64,000 nucleotides of DNA from an uncultured Gemmatimonadales bacterium (GTDB taxonomy: Bacteria > Gemmatimonadota > Gemmatimonadetes > Gemmatimonadales > GWC2-71-9): assembly GCA_947259405.1 (NCBI GenBank), contig CAMYLY010000006.1, positions 53,994-117,993 of the forward strand. The letters run 5' to 3'. Position numbers and translations under genes: made by a program. The first letter of the stretch is position 1, and each line of letters starts with the position of its first letter. Shown here one piece after another: positions 17,818 to 26,819 of this stretch. The notes below the pieces were generated by a model. It did no database searches and was not told the DNA's origin. It worked only from the letters and a program-made list of their open reading frames with translations.

Positions 17818-19422
17818 ATGAAGGGTCAGCGGTTCGTGCTACTCGGGTTGGTCGGGTTCGTGTCGTTCCTGTCAGGAGGATGGCTCCTCCAGCAGGGGGC
17901 GCAGCAAGGTGGCAATGTCTACCAGAAAGCTCGGCTGTTCGACGACGTCCTCGGCTACGTGTCCGAGTATTACGTCGATTCGATCAGCGAGGCCGATCTC
18001 TACGATCTGGCCATCGACGGACTGCTGAAAGAACTGGATGACCCCTACACCGGCTTCCTCCGGGAAGAAGACTTTCGTGAGCTGACCGAAAGTACGACCG
18101 GCAACTACGGGGGACTTGGCATCCGGATCGATGTTCGGGATGGATGGATTACGATCATTGCCCCGATCGCTGGCACGCCGGCTGAAGACGCGGGCCTCAC
18201 CACGGGTGACCGCATCGTGGAGGTCGAAGGAGAGTCGACCTACGGATGGAATAACGACAAAGCCGTGGAAGTGCTGCGTGGGGAGCCGGGGTCAAGCGTT
18301 ACGATCGGTATCGCCCGCCCTGGGATGCCTGAAGTCATGCCCTACACGCTCGAACGGGCCGAGATTCACATCAAAGCGATTCAAGTGGCCACCGTACTGC
18401 GAGGAGATGTGGGCTACGTCTCTCTCGTGAACTCGTTCGTCAGCGAGACGTTAGCTGATGAGCTCACGGAGGCCATCAATGCGCTGCAGGCCTCGGGCGC
18501 GAATTCGCTTGTGCTCGATCTCCGATACAATCCGGGCGGCTTGCTCGATCAGGGCGTGGCAGTCGCGGATCTCTTCCTCGATCCAGGTGATGAAGTGGTG
18601 GCCACCAAAGGTCGGGCGCGGGGGACGAGCGAAACGTATGCGGCGAAAGCGCGCCAGCGTTGGCCCGATCTTCCAATGGTCGTGCTCGTGAATCAGGGTA
18701 CGGCCAGTGCGTCGGAAATCATTGCCGGCGCGCTGCAGGACCACGACCGCGCGTTGGTCGTTGGCACGGCGACCTTTGGGAAGGGGCTCGTGCAGAACGT
18801 GCTCCGTCTCGGCCGATACGAGGCGTTGCGTCTCACGACGGCCAGGTGGTACACGCCGAGCGGTCGGACTATTCAGCGCGACAGGGAGGCGCAGCAGCTT
18901 CTCGCGCGCGGTCAGGACTTGGGTCCTGGTGACACGACTCAGGCCTTCCTGACCGATGCGGGCCGCACCGTGTACGGGGGTGGAGGCATCCGACCGGATC
19001 TGGTGGTGGCACCGGACACGCTCACGACGCCCGAACAGGAATTCGTGCGCGCGTTGGGCGCGAAGCTTCCGGCATACCGCGATGCCATGACCAGCTATGC
19101 ACTCGAGCTCAAAGCCGAGAATGCGATTAGCGGTCGCCCGGTACAGGTCACAGATGCGATGCGCGCCGAAGTCCTCGAGCGGATGCGTGAGAAACAGGTC
19201 GACATTACGGACGCGCAGTATGCGGACGCTGCCGATCTGGTGAGCCAGCAGTTGGCCTACGAGATCGAACGGTATGTGTTCGGCCGCGAGGCGGAATCAC
19301 GCCGGCGGATCGGTGACGATCCGCAGGTCCAAAAGGCGATTGACCTGTTGGCCGAAGCGGAATCTTCGGAGCAGCTGTTCTCACTCGCGAACGCGGAAAG
19401 GGGTACCCGCCGCAACCCCTGA
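17818..19422 (+). CDS. ctp: C-terminal processing protease, S41 family
   Basis: The 534-residue protein starts at ATG 17818 behind an AAGGAGG site. The first 35 residues contain a single hydrophobic segment (signal anchor). A PDZ domain lies at about 95-180 (GGLGIRIDV, GTPAEDAGLTTGDRIVEVEG). The S41 catalytic region follows, with nucleophile Ser in NQGTASASEIIAGAL and general-base Lys in FGKGLVQ about 26 residues later. A helical tail of about 130 residues ends the protein. Such proteases trim or degrade periplasmic proteins from their C-termini. The stop overlaps the next start (TGATG). Confidence 0.94.
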   Translation: MKGQRFVLLGLVGFVSFLSGGWLLQQGAQQGGNVYQKARLFDDVLGYVSEYYVDSISEADLYDLAIDGLLKELDDPYTGFLREEDFRELTESTTGNYGGLGIRIDVRDGWITIIAPIAGTPAEDAGLTTGDRIVEVEGESTYGWNNDKAVEVLRGEPGSSVTIGIARPGMPEVMPYTLERAEIHIKAIQVATVLRGDVGYVSLVNSFVSETLADELTEAINALQASGANSLVLDLRYNPGGLLDQGVAVADLFLDPGDEVVATKGRARGTSETYAAKARQRWPDLPMVVLVNQGTASASEIIAGALQDHDRALVVGTATFGKGLVQNVLRLGRYEALRLTTARWYTPSGRTIQRDREAQQLLARGQDLGPGDTTQAFLTDAGRTVYGGGGIRPDLVVAPDTLTTPEQEFVRALGAKLPAYRDAMTSYALELKAENAISGRPVQVTDAMRAEVLERMREKQVDITDAQYADAADLVSQQLAYEIERYVFGREAESRRRIGDDPQVQKAIDLLAEAESSEQLFSLANAERGTRRNP

Positions 19423-20258
19423 TGGCCGTGGGGATCATCGGAGCGGGACGGGCGGGAACCAGCCTCGCCGCGGCGCTCCAATATGCCGATTACGAGGTCT
19501 TCCTTCACAGCCGGGAGCGCAAAGCGCTCCCGGTTTCTGCTGAATACTCCTTTGGAAACCGCATCCCGTGGCTCGAGCGGGCCGATGTATTGGTGCTCGC
19601 CGTGCCCGATGCCCTCATTCCCAATCTTGCTTCGCGATTGGCGGCGACGGGTTCGCTGAGCGATCGACATATCGTGCTCCATCTTTCTGGTGCGCTCGAC
19701 GAGACCGTGCTGTCGGATCTCCTTCCGAGTGGAGCAGCGCTGGGCTCACTCCACCCGTTTCAGACACTGACCGACGCCGCGTGGGGCCCAGAGCGCATTC
19801 GCGGCGCGTTGGCGGCTGTGCAAGGCGACGAACGAGCGGTGCTTGTCGCCACGCAGATTGCGGAATCGCTGGGCATGTACGTCGTGCAAATTGAAGCGGA
19901 CCAGAAGCCGCGCTATCATGCCGCGGCGGTCTTCGCGGCGAACTACCCGATTGTCATCGCGCGGATCGCCGAGCGGCTTTTGCATGATGCTGGGGTCGAG
20001 TGGCCGGAAGCTCGCCGTGCGGTCGTCAAGATCATGCAGGGGACGGTCGGTAACCTGGCGGAGCGGGGAAGCGTGGCTGGGCTCACCGGGCCCGTGAGTC
20101 GCGGCGACGCTGCGACCGTCGCCAAGCACATCGACGCGCTTCCAGAGGATCTAGTCGAGGCGTATCGTGCGCTCGCGAAGGTAGCCGTGGACGTCGCGGA
20201 GCTCGAGGGGGAGGTCAAACGGCGGCTGCTGGAGGTGATGAAAGAAGTGAACGGTTAG
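19422..20258 (+). CDS. Rossmann-like and DUF2520 domain protein
   Basis: The 278-residue protein starts with a dinucleotide-binding motif (VGIIGAGRAGTSLAAAL) and has a second, all-helical domain (about 125-278) with FAANYPIVIARIAERLL, typical of DUF2520 proteins. The fold resembles prephenate and 6-phosphogluconate dehydrogenases, so an NAD(P)-dependent oxidoreductase is likely. The substrate is unknown; relatives are often next to pantothenate genes, but none are here. It is coupled to ctp by a one-base overlap. Confidence 0.85.
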   Translation: MAVGIIGAGRAGTSLAAALQYADYEVFLHSRERKALPVSAEYSFGNRIPWLERADVLVLAVPDALIPNLASRLAATGSLSDRHIVLHLSGALDETVLSDLLPSGAALGSLHPFQTLTDAAWGPERIRGALAAVQGDERAVLVATQIAESLGMYVVQIEADQKPRYHAAAVFAANYPIVIARIAERLLHDAGVEWPEARRAVVKIMQGTVGNLAERGSVAGLTGPVSRGDAATVAKHIDALPEDLVEAYRALAKVAVDVAELEGEVKRRLLEVMKEVNG

Positions 20259-20303
20259 CGGTTGGCAGCCAGCAGTGATCTGCGTGCTGAAGCGCAGGTT
20301 CCC

Positions 20304-20897
20304 TCACTCTCTTCCCAAAAACTCATCCGCCGCATCCGCCAGCCGTTCCGCCACGGAGCGATAGAACTCTGGTGACTGCGCTCGGCGACCATCGACGGGG
20401 TTCGTCATATAGGCCGTCTCGATCATGACCGTTGGGACGGTCGGAGACGTCAGAAAGCCCCAGTCTCGGTCGACGGTGACCGCCGGTGCGCCAAGTTTCT
20501 TCAACTCGGCTTCTACCAGCGATGCCAGGTGCGAGCTCCGGGGCTCGGCTTGGTAGACACGCACCTCGGCGCCGCGAAGCGACGTGTCCTCATTTCCATT
20601 GAAATGGAGCATGAACAGCATAGCAGCGCCGATTGATTCAGCCTGCCCGCGGCGGTCAGCCCACGCGACCGCGTAATCGCCAGTCCGCGTCAGTCGAACA
20701 TCGTATCCCCGACTGACGAGCTCCTCGCCGATGATGAAGCCCAATCGCAATACGAGATCCTTCTCGAGGACGCCGGCATGCTCGACCCCGACGTCGTCTC
20801 CCCCGTGGCCAGGGTCGATCATGATGATGGGCCGCTCTTGCGCGGCGAGAGGATTCGTCAAAGCGAAGACGGCCAGCGCTGTGAGGAATCGGTTCAT
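20304..20897 (-). CDS. N-acetylmuramoyl-L-alanine amidase
   Basis: Starting at ATG 20897 the product has 197 residues with a signal peptide (MNRFLTALAVFALTNPLAAQ). It is a minimal Amidase_3 domain: IMIDPGHGGDD gives the first zinc His, VLEKDLVLRLGFII carries the conserved Glu, MLFMLHFNG gives the second His, and VMIETAYMTNP the catalytic Glu. It would cleave the amide bond between MurNAc and the stem peptide in the periplasm. It is convergent with the DUF2520 gene. Confidence 0.92.
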   Translation of the reverse strand: MNRFLTALAVFALTNPLAAQERPIIMIDPGHGGDDVGVEHAGVLEKDLVLRLGFIIGEELVSRGYDVRLTRTGDYAVAWADRRGQAESIGAAMLFMLHFNGNEDTSLRGAEVRVYQAEPRSSHLASLVEAELKKLGAPAVTVDRDWGFLTSPTVPTVMIETAYMTNPVDGRRAQSPEFYRSVAERLADAADEFLGRE

Positions 20898-20933
20898 GAA
20901 TCGCTCCACCTGTGAAGGACTGCGAACACCGCG

Positions 20934-21629
20934 CTACGGATTGTCTGGCGTCTGATCGCTCGAGGTGGCGGGCTCAGTCGCCAGTTCTTCGGTCTTGCCT
21001 CCCGCGATCTGGAATGCCGTGACGATCGCCAGTCCGAAGAAGAGGAGGTCCATTCCGCCGAAGCTTCCCTTGAAGCTCTCCATCACGACCATGTCCTGAA
21101 ACAGCGCGATGTTTTCCTGGAGATTATTGACGACCTGTGCCTTGTATTCTTCCTGTCCACCGGGCCCCATACTGTCCCACCGTGCTTGGGCCACGGCCCA
21201 CACGTTCGCCGGATAGTGCATCTGGGCGGTCGGCTCCATGGGAAGGGTGTCGCCGGGCCAATCGAGCGTTTGGCCGTTCATTTCCATGTCCGCCGCGACC
21301 TCGTCAGCGATGTACGAGACGGCGAACTCATCGTCCGCGTCCAGCTTCTCGACCGTTTCGGCGAGCACACTGTCCGTGTCGGCGACGAACGCCTTGACAG
21401 CCGCATACTTGCCGACGACTACGGATAGAGCGGCGATGATCGCGGCCAGCAGTCCAGCTGTCTTGGTTTTGTGCCCTTCATTCCCGAACAGCACGGCAAC
21501 GCCGACCAAGAGACCAACTCCCCACGCAAGCCACCCGATTTCGAGCTGAAAGAAATAGACGATCGCCGCCCAGACGGCAGCGCCGAGGAGGCCGGCAGCG
21601 ACACCCAGCGAGAGGGCTCGAGTACTCAT
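20934..21629 (-). CDS. Membrane protein of unknown function
   Basis: This 231-residue protein starts behind a good AAGGAG site. Three hydrophobic helices lie at about residues 8-26, 30-48 and 57-74, then a roughly 120-residue soluble acidic segment with WDSMGPGGQEEYKAQVVNN, a fourth helix near 195-212 and an acidic tail. The helix-soluble-helix layout suggests an envelope protein with a periplasmic or cytoplasmic middle domain. I do not recognise the family. Confidence 0.7.
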   Translation of the reverse strand: MSTRALSLGVAAGLLGAAVWAAIVYFFQLEIGWLAWGVGLLVGVAVLFGNEGHKTKTAGLLAAIIAALSVVVGKYAAVKAFVADTDSVLAETVEKLDADDEFAVSYIADEVAADMEMNGQTLDWPGDTLPMEPTAQMHYPANVWAVAQARWDSMGPGGQEEYKAQVVNNLQENIALFQDMVVMESFKGSFGGMDLLFFGLAIVTAFQIAGGKTEELATEPATSSDQTPDNP

Positions 21630-21709
21630 GAGGATGCTCCTTGCTCGAGAAAGCCGATCAGTCGCGAGACAAGGTTGTGAATCCCGGGGTGGGAAGCAAG
21701 AGACCTAGA

Positions 21710-22231
21710 TCACAAATCTCGGAAAACGTCGTACTCGAGCATGACGATGCCAGACGTCTCGTACTCCTTCCGTCCGGTGAGCTTCAGGTGCGCCCTGGTC
21801 GCCGGCGGGGGCAGGAGTGTGATCCCACCGCCGAGCAACACGGGCATCACTGCTACCTCGACAGTGTCGACGAGTCCCGCCTCGAGCAGACTCCGGAAGA
21901 GGTCGCCACCTCCGAACAGCCAGATGTCCTTCTTCGCGTCGGTGCGGATGGATTCGATGACCTCGGCAGACACTGTCGGCACGATGGTGACGCCCGGGTG
22001 GTCCGCCGGATCGAGCGTCCGAGAGAACACGAAGACCCGCTTTCCGGTCATTGGCTGGCCCTGGTTGGCGGTTGCCTCGTACGTCTTGCGGCCCACGAGA
22101 AAGGTGTCGAACTGCGCGGAGATGCCCGCGAAGTCGATATCGGGATCCATGATGATCCAGTCATATTCGCCCTTGGGCCCGGCGATGCAGCCGTCGAGGC
22201 TCGCGGCGACCTGATAGCGGATGCGCGGCAC
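21710..22231 (-). CDS. Dihydrofolate reductase / RibD-C family protein
   Basis: This 173-residue protein starts at GTG 22231, one base inside the preceding stop, behind a GGAGG site. The sequence RYQVAASLDGCIAGPKGEYDWI and the later FLVGRKTYEA, FVFSRTL and WLFGGGDLFRSLLEAGLVD match the YyaP/YwjB-like branch of the DHFR/RibD C-terminal superfamily. These bind NADPH, but their substrates are mostly unknown, so a folate role should not be assumed. Confidence 0.88.
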   Translation of the reverse strand: MPRIRYQVAASLDGCIAGPKGEYDWIIMDPDIDFAGISAQFDTFLVGRKTYEATANQGQPMTGKRVFVFSRTLDPADHPGVTIVPTVSAEVIESIRTDAKKDIWLFGGGDLFRSLLEAGLVDTVEVAVMPVLLGGGITLLPPPATRAHLKLTGRKEYETSGIVMLEYDVFRDL

Positions 22232-22941
22232 TATGCCTCCGTGTAGAGCTTCGCCGCCTTTTCTGCCGACGTGACAATGCCCTTGATCATGGCGGAGCTG
22301 AAGCCCTCGTGCTCCATCCGGTTGAGCCCTGCGATGGTACAGCCCCGCGGCGTCGTGACGCGGTCGATTGCTGGTTCTGGATGGTTCTCCGCGCTCAACA
22401 AAAGAGAGGCGGCACCGCGAGCGGTTTGGGCAGCGATGGCGAGTGCGTCTTCCGAATGGAAGCCGATCTCGATCCCACCCTGTGAGGCGGCCCGTACGGC
22501 TCTGAGGAAGAACGCAACGCCACATGCGCCGAGCGCCGTGGCCGCGACCATTTGCTCTTCGTCGACCACGAGCGTCTTGCCAACCTTGCCGAACAGCGAT
22601 TGAGCCATTGCGACGGCCGCTCCCCCATCGGGGTTGGACGCAATGCACGTCATCGACTCTCGGATGGCGATCGCGGTGTTGGGCATGGCGACGGCGACGG
22701 GAACACGCTTTCCAATCCGCTCGGAGATCTGGGCTGCGCGGACGTCGGACACGACTGATATCAGGATGTGCGTTTGTGGGTCGAGCGCGGGTGCCGACAG
22801 GATGCCGGCCCCAGCCAATTCGGTCGGACTGGAGTCGTAGAAGCTCACTCCGTCGAACAGCCCCTCTTGCACCACTGTGAGCAGCACGACCATTGCCGCG
22901 TATCCGGCTACGATTGCTGCGAGGCTTCGAGCGGCCTTCAT
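22231..22941 (-). pseudogene. ProC-like C-terminal half fused to a foreign membrane-protein N-terminus
   Basis: From about residue 55 on, this 236-residue frame reads as pyrroline-5-carboxylate reductase: RVPVAVAMPNTAIAIRESMT, EQMVAATALGACGVAFFLRA and VTTPRGCTIAGLNRMEHEGF match the ProC signature regions. The first 70-80 residues of ProC, containing the GxGxxG NADPH-binding Rossmann strand, are missing. In their place, residues 1-47 (MKAARSLAAIVAGYAAMVVL onward) look like the first membrane helix of an unrelated protein. The joint is near 22800 and is in frame. Without the nucleotide-binding half, reductase activity is not expected. Deletion between two co-directional genes explains it best; an assembly join is the alternative. 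Confidence 0.7.
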
Positions 22942-22975
22942 CACGGGCGGTCTCCGAGATTCGGACGCGAAGGGA

Positions 22976-23224
22976 TCAGGGGCAGTACGCCATCCCCATA
23001 TAGGCGTCGCCTGCGGCAAGCTCGTCCAGCATCTGCGCTAGGCGTTGCTCACGTGTTTCAGGGCGCTTGGCGCGCGTGATCCACCCAATGTAGTCGTTCT
23101 GCTGATAGGGTGGCCGATCGCGGTAGGCCGCGGAAAGACCGGCCCGAATCAGCGCGTCACGAAGGTCGCTCGGCATGGGATATCGTGCCCGCTTGCGTCG
23201 GGACCTTCCCTTGTGCCCCATCAT
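22976..23224 (-). CDS. Short YdeI/OmpD-associated family protein
   Basis: These 82 residues are the C-terminal type domain of YdeI/OmdA proteins: PMPSDLRDALIRAG and YIGWITRAKRPETREQRLAQ match the family's conserved helix pair. Full YdeI proteins have an additional N-terminal DUF1801-like domain, absent here. The ATG at 23224 overlaps the upstream stop (ATGATG), so translation is coupled to the membrane protein before it. The biochemical role is unknown. Confidence 0.75.
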   Translation of the reverse strand: MMGHKGRSRRKRARYPMPSDLRDALIRAGLSAAYRDRPPYQQNDYIGWITRAKRPETREQRLAQMLDELAAGDAYMGMAYCP

Positions 23225-23691
23225 CGCTCCGTGGGGATCAACTGCATGGTCCATGAGCGCCACGCGAAGACCGCGAAATAGGCGACGGCAAAGTAGCTGT
23301 ACTCGTACGGAAACAACGTGAAGAACTGATGGTTGCCGACCACGACTGTCCATACGTGTACGAGGACGGATGCGAGAAGATGGATCACGATCAGCGTGTG
23401 CACCACCATTTCCCACGTTCCGCGCCAGGCCACGCTCGGAGCAAACACGATGAGGCCCACCCCTCCGTAGCTTCCCAAAACGATGAGCGCGTAGTCGACC
23501 CAGAACGGCATATCGCCCCAGCTGAAGTCCAGTACCAGGTGCAACGCCTGGGCAACGGTCCCGCCAGTATAGACGACGGCAACGGCGCGGCCGAAGGTGG
23601 CTCGGTAGTGCTGTCGCAACCACGATCGAGCGATCACCCCGCGCTCGCCTAGTTTCCCGAGCTTCTCCGCGCGGGCCGACACGCTGGCCAT
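23221..23691 (-). CDS. Membrane protein of unknown function
   Basis: This 156-residue protein has four or five hydrophobic helices (about residues 35-55, 63-83, 90-115, 120-150). Its start lies 43 bp inside the end of the M28 peptidase gene and its stop overlaps the YdeI-like start. Several His and Trp residues lie in or near the helices (VVHTLIVIHLLASVLVHVWT), suggestive of but not proof for heme or metal binding. The family is not recognised. Confidence 0.65.
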   Translation of the reverse strand: MASVSARAEKLGKLGERGVIARSWLRQHYRATFGRAVAVVYTGGTVAQALHLVLDFSWGDMPFWVDYALIVLGSYGGVGLIVFAPSVAWRGTWEMVVHTLIVIHLLASVLVHVWTVVVGNHQFFTLFPYEYSYFAVAYFAVFAWRSWTMQLIPTER

Positions 23692-25193
23692 GCCTCTCCC
23701 GCAGGCAGTTCTCGTTGCTCCGTCGCGACCCGCTCCGGATCTTCCGACGCGAGATAGGCGAGCATCGCCGCCAACGTCGCGTTGTTCCGAAGGTCGTCGA
23801 AAACGAGCTTGTCGAACGTATCGATGTCCGTGTGCCAGGTGTATTGCCGGTAGTCCGGGTAGTGCGACTGTAGCCTGAAGCCGGCATCCCCACTGCAGAT
23901 GAACGACATGTGGTCGCTGCCGCCGCGCTCGGGTACCCCAGGGATGTCCAGCTCGATGTGCTGCGTGATCTCATTCGGGATATTGCTGAACCAACGCCCA
24001 AAGCTCTCACCGGCACCGAGGAACCCCTGCATGCGAATGAAATCGATCCGCCAAGTCCCATTGTCCTGATTGAACGCTGCTTGAAGGCCATCGACCACCT
24101 CGGGGTGGTCTTCGGTAAACGCACGCGATCCGATCAGACCCTGCTCTTCGCCCCCCCACAACGCGAGGAGAATTGTGCGGCGCGGATTGGGGTAGGCCTC
24201 TTTCAGAATTCTCATGGCCTCGAGCATCATCGAGGACCCCGACCCGTTGTCGGTGGCGCCCGAGGCACCATCCCACGAGTCGAGGTGCGCGGTCAGCATG
24301 ACGTACTCATTCGGCAGCTCGGTGCCACGCAACTCCCCAATCACGTTGGCGACTGGTACTTCGCCCAGAAAGTCCGCTTCTGCGTCGAGTCGGATCGCCG
24401 GGCCCTGACTGTTTGACGCGAGTCGGTGGACGAGTCCGTAGTCCTCGCAGCTCAGGTGCAACGAAGGAATCGCAGTGGTGAGCGACGAAAAGATCTTGTT
24501 TGCTCCCCATCCATTCGACCATCGACCCGTAATCACGCCGACCGCCCCCGCCCCCTCCAGCGCGCGGCCGATTGCCGAGGTGCCGCCAGCCGCCCGAATG
24601 GCCTGCTGAGCTGCACCGCGCACGGCCGCCTGACGGGCCTGCATGCGTTCCCACGATTCGGGTGTGGCCAGCGCTTCCCAGCTTTCCGGGGCGCGGCATG
24701 TCGGTTCTGCGGCCGTCACGGCGACGAATCTGCCATGAGCTTGCGGGAGCCACGCGTCGAACTCGTCGCGGCTACCCACGGTCGGCATCGCGATCACGTC
24801 GGCCTCGACCGGCCCATCGGTGCCAGGGCTCCACGCCAACATCATTCCGTTCAGCGTGCGCTTCCGCGGGGCAACGAGATCGATGTGCGTGTAACCGCGG
24901 TCCCACCCGCGCCACGTCCCGTACTCCTCCTTGCGTACTGTGATCCCCCACTGCCCGAGCATCATGGCGGTCCAGTCGATCGCAGCGCGTTGACCCGGAC
25001 TGCCCGAGAGGCGCGGGCCGATCGAGTCGAGGAGCACCTGGGCGATGCGCTCAACCTGTGACTGGTCGCCCATACCGTGCTCCCAGATCTCTCTAATGAT
25101 TGGGTCGTCGGACGGAAAGACTTGCGCCGCGGCCGGCGTGCCAGCGAGGCTGGCCAGGCAGAGGGCACTGACAATGAGGCAACGGTACGTCAT
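23649..25193 (-). CDS. M28 family metallopeptidase, secreted
   Basis: Starting at ATG 25193, behind AGGAG, the 514-residue protein has a signal peptide (MTYRCLIVSALCLASLAGTPAAAQ). A PA-type inserted domain occupies about 125-250. The M28 dizinc site is visible: TAHLDSWDGASGATDNGSG (His and bridging Asp), GGEEQGLIGS (catalytic Glu pair), and late WHTDIDTFDK (His). Such enzymes are periplasmic or exported aminopeptidases or carboxypeptidases. The last 15 residues overlap the next gene and are of low complexity. Confidence 0.92.
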   Translation of the reverse strand: MTYRCLIVSALCLASLAGTPAAAQVFPSDDPIIREIWEHGMGDQSQVERIAQVLLDSIGPRLSGSPGQRAAIDWTAMMLGQWGITVRKEEYGTWRGWDRGYTHIDLVAPRKRTLNGMMLAWSPGTDGPVEADVIAMPTVGSRDEFDAWLPQAHGRFVAVTAAEPTCRAPESWEALATPESWERMQARQAAVRGAAQQAIRAAGGTSAIGRALEGAGAVGVITGRWSNGWGANKIFSSLTTAIPSLHLSCEDYGLVHRLASNSQGPAIRLDAEADFLGEVPVANVIGELRGTELPNEYVMLTAHLDSWDGASGATDNGSGSSMMLEAMRILKEAYPNPRRTILLALWGGEEQGLIGSRAFTEDHPEVVDGLQAAFNQDNGTWRIDFIRMQGFLGAGESFGRWFSNIPNEITQHIELDIPGVPERGGSDHMSFICSGDAGFRLQSHYPDYRQYTWHTDIDTFDKLVFDDLRNNATLAAMLAYLASEDPERVATEQRELPAGEAWPACRPARRSSGN

Positions 25194-25225
25194 GAGATCT
25201 CCTACTCCTCTGTGATCGTGGCTGA

Positions 25226-25619
25226 CTACGTCGACAACGGTGACGGGTGTCGCGGTTCGTACAGCGCCAGTTCGGTTCCCCCTGGTAAGCGAACGGCCGT
25301 GATCAACCCCCACGACTGCTCTGAGACGGGCTTCGAGAACTCGACGCCTCGCTTCTCGAGCTCGGCCATCGTGTCGGCCAGGTTGTCACACATCAGATAC
25401 AGCTCGTGCGATCCTTCCGCCGCCGGATGGATGGCAAGTTCCGCTGGCGGCAGCGCGAAAATGGGCCAACCGACACCAGCGTCCACGGATGGGAGATCGA
25501 GCACATCGCGAAAGAACGCACGGACCTTGTCGGGCTGGTCGGCATAAATCAGCGCGTGGATTCCCGTGATCCTTGGCGCTCCGGTTGCATGAGAAACGAG
25601 GACAGTTCCCGACTCGCAT
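25226..25619 (-). pseudogene. VOC/glyoxalase-family protein with 5' frameshift
   Basis: The VOC domain reads cleanly from GIHALIYADQPDKVRAFFRD through YLMCDNLADTMAELEKRGVE to TELALYEPRHP, one betaalphabetabetabeta pair of modules. However, this frame has no ATG, GTG or TTG before the in-frame TAA at 25619-25621. The natural start is the ATG at 25619, which overlaps the upstream stop as TAATG and would give MRVG; it is one base out of phase with the domain. Removing one A near 25608 restores an uninterrupted protein of about 130 residues. It is therefore a single-base frameshift or a sequencing error. A GTG at 25504 could give a 92-residue fragment. Confidence 0.65.
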
Positions 25620-26179
25620 TAATTCGTCGCGAACGTCAACCAAGTGCCGTCCTTACAGTAGTAGGCCGTGGCCCCCTTTTCATAAAACGCGTCAGTGATG
25701 GCATCGTGGGTTGGCCCATCGGGTAACGACTCGTCGATCGGCCAATACCGTTCACGTAGGGTGATGGCCGCGATGCCACGGGAAAACAGGATGCCGTCCA
25801 CTCCCGTTTGCTGGAGAAACGACCGGTCGGGCAGGGATGCCGCAAGGGGAGAAGGACACGTCGCTGCACCACCCCAGAAGACGAGTATCGACGATCGGCC
25901 GTTCACCGAACACAACACGGCCCAGTCGGTTTGTCCGGTCACGGCGAACGAACCATTCACAACGTTGTGCGGCTCGTCCTCGCCCCACGCCTGCGGGACC
26001 CTGCAGCCCTCATGTTCGAGTGTGGCTCGGACGTCGTCGGGAAGCTGTGGGAAGGCGTCCGGCACGAGCCGTTCGATCTTCCCTTCGGCAATGTCCCACA
26101 CCGATTGTGCTGCGGCCGACGAAACGGACAGGCCCAGTAGCAGCGCAGCGGTGAAGGTCGGTCTGACGAAAAACTCCAT
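25619..26179 (-). CDS. Secreted protein of unknown function
   Basis: This 186-residue protein has a signal peptide (MEFFVRPTFTAALLLGLSVSSAAAQ). The mature part has two or three cysteines (EGCRVPQAW, AVLCSVNG, AATCPSP) and a C-terminal TAYYCKDGTWLTFATN. I do not recognise a family. It was probably translationally coupled to the VOC gene that follows through the TAATG overlap. Confidence 0.65.
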   Translation of the reverse strand: MEFFVRPTFTAALLLGLSVSSAAAQSVWDIAEGKIERLVPDAFPQLPDDVRATLEHEGCRVPQAWGEDEPHNVVNGSFAVTGQTDWAVLCSVNGRSSILVFWGGAATCPSPLAASLPDRSFLQQTGVDGILFSRGIAAITLRERYWPIDESLPDGPTHDAITDAFYEKGATAYYCKDGTWLTFATN

Positions 26180-26222
26180 CGCGCCCCCTGTATCAATCGA
26201 TGGGTTCAGCGCGGGTGACGCA

Positions 26223-26819
26223 TCACCTTGCGACGCCCCCAGTGCACAATTCTATCTCGAAAGATAGATACTCGATCACACCCCCGGCATGTTCCGTCGT
26301 CGGGGCAGTGGTCCGCGCGGTGAGGATCGTAAGGCGCCCGGCCTCGGTTGGGGTTGTGGCCATCGTGGCCTCGGCGGCTTCGATCTCCGCTTCAGTGTGT
26401 CCACCCGGCCACAGCAGCAGGCCCAAGGCTGTGCTCATCCGCCTGTAGTCTTCCTCGCCGGTGACGAAGCGGAACTCACGCACGCTCCACTCCACGGCTT
26501 GAGCCGCTGAGCGGCCATAGCTCGTGTCGAGATACCGTGGATTGGCGAAACGATAGGGTGGAGTGGCAACGACCAGATAGTCGTGCTCGTAGTTGGGCGC
26601 GGCGAGGATTTGGATCGTCCACCCGGGTGGGTTGTTGGGGTGACTCGCCGGCGCGAGGCGAACGATCAGGTCTGAGGCGAAGGTGGCCTCGAAAAGCTCA
26701 CCATGGTCGACGGCGCCGCTGAGCCGAGTGGCGACGCAAACGGATGCGGTCTGTTGGGCCACTGCCTGGCCAGATGCCGAACAGGCGAGGATCGCGAGTG
26801 CCAGGCGAGGCGGGCTCAC
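26223..26819 (-). CDS. Secreted protein of unknown function
   Basis: From the GTG at 26819 (GTGA overlap with the upstream DUF5655 fragment) the protein has about 198 residues with a signal peptide ending in SASGQAVAQQ. The mature region contains NNPPGWTIQI, HDYLVVATPPYR and a charged EAEIEAAEATMATTPTEA stretch. Two Cys remain (ASVCVATRL near the start, LCTG at the end). No recognised domain. An ATG six codons upstream is also possible. Confidence 0.6.
   Translation of the reverse strand: MSPPRLALAILACSASGQAVAQQTASVCVATRLSGAVDHGELFEATFASDLIVRLAPASHPNNPPGWTIQILAAPNYEHDYLVVATPPYRFANPRYLDTSYGRSAAQAVEWSVREFRFVTGEEDYRRMSTALGLLLWPGGHTEAEIEAAEATMATTPTEAGRLTILTARTTAPTTEHAGGVIEYLSFEIELCTGGVAR

Noticed and set aside
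22976..24124. A 382-codon frame on the minus strand.
   Set aside because: Only its last 82 codons (YdeI-like) make sense; the rest is an antisense-phase reading of the M28 peptidase and membrane protein genes, with Arg/Ser-rich composition.
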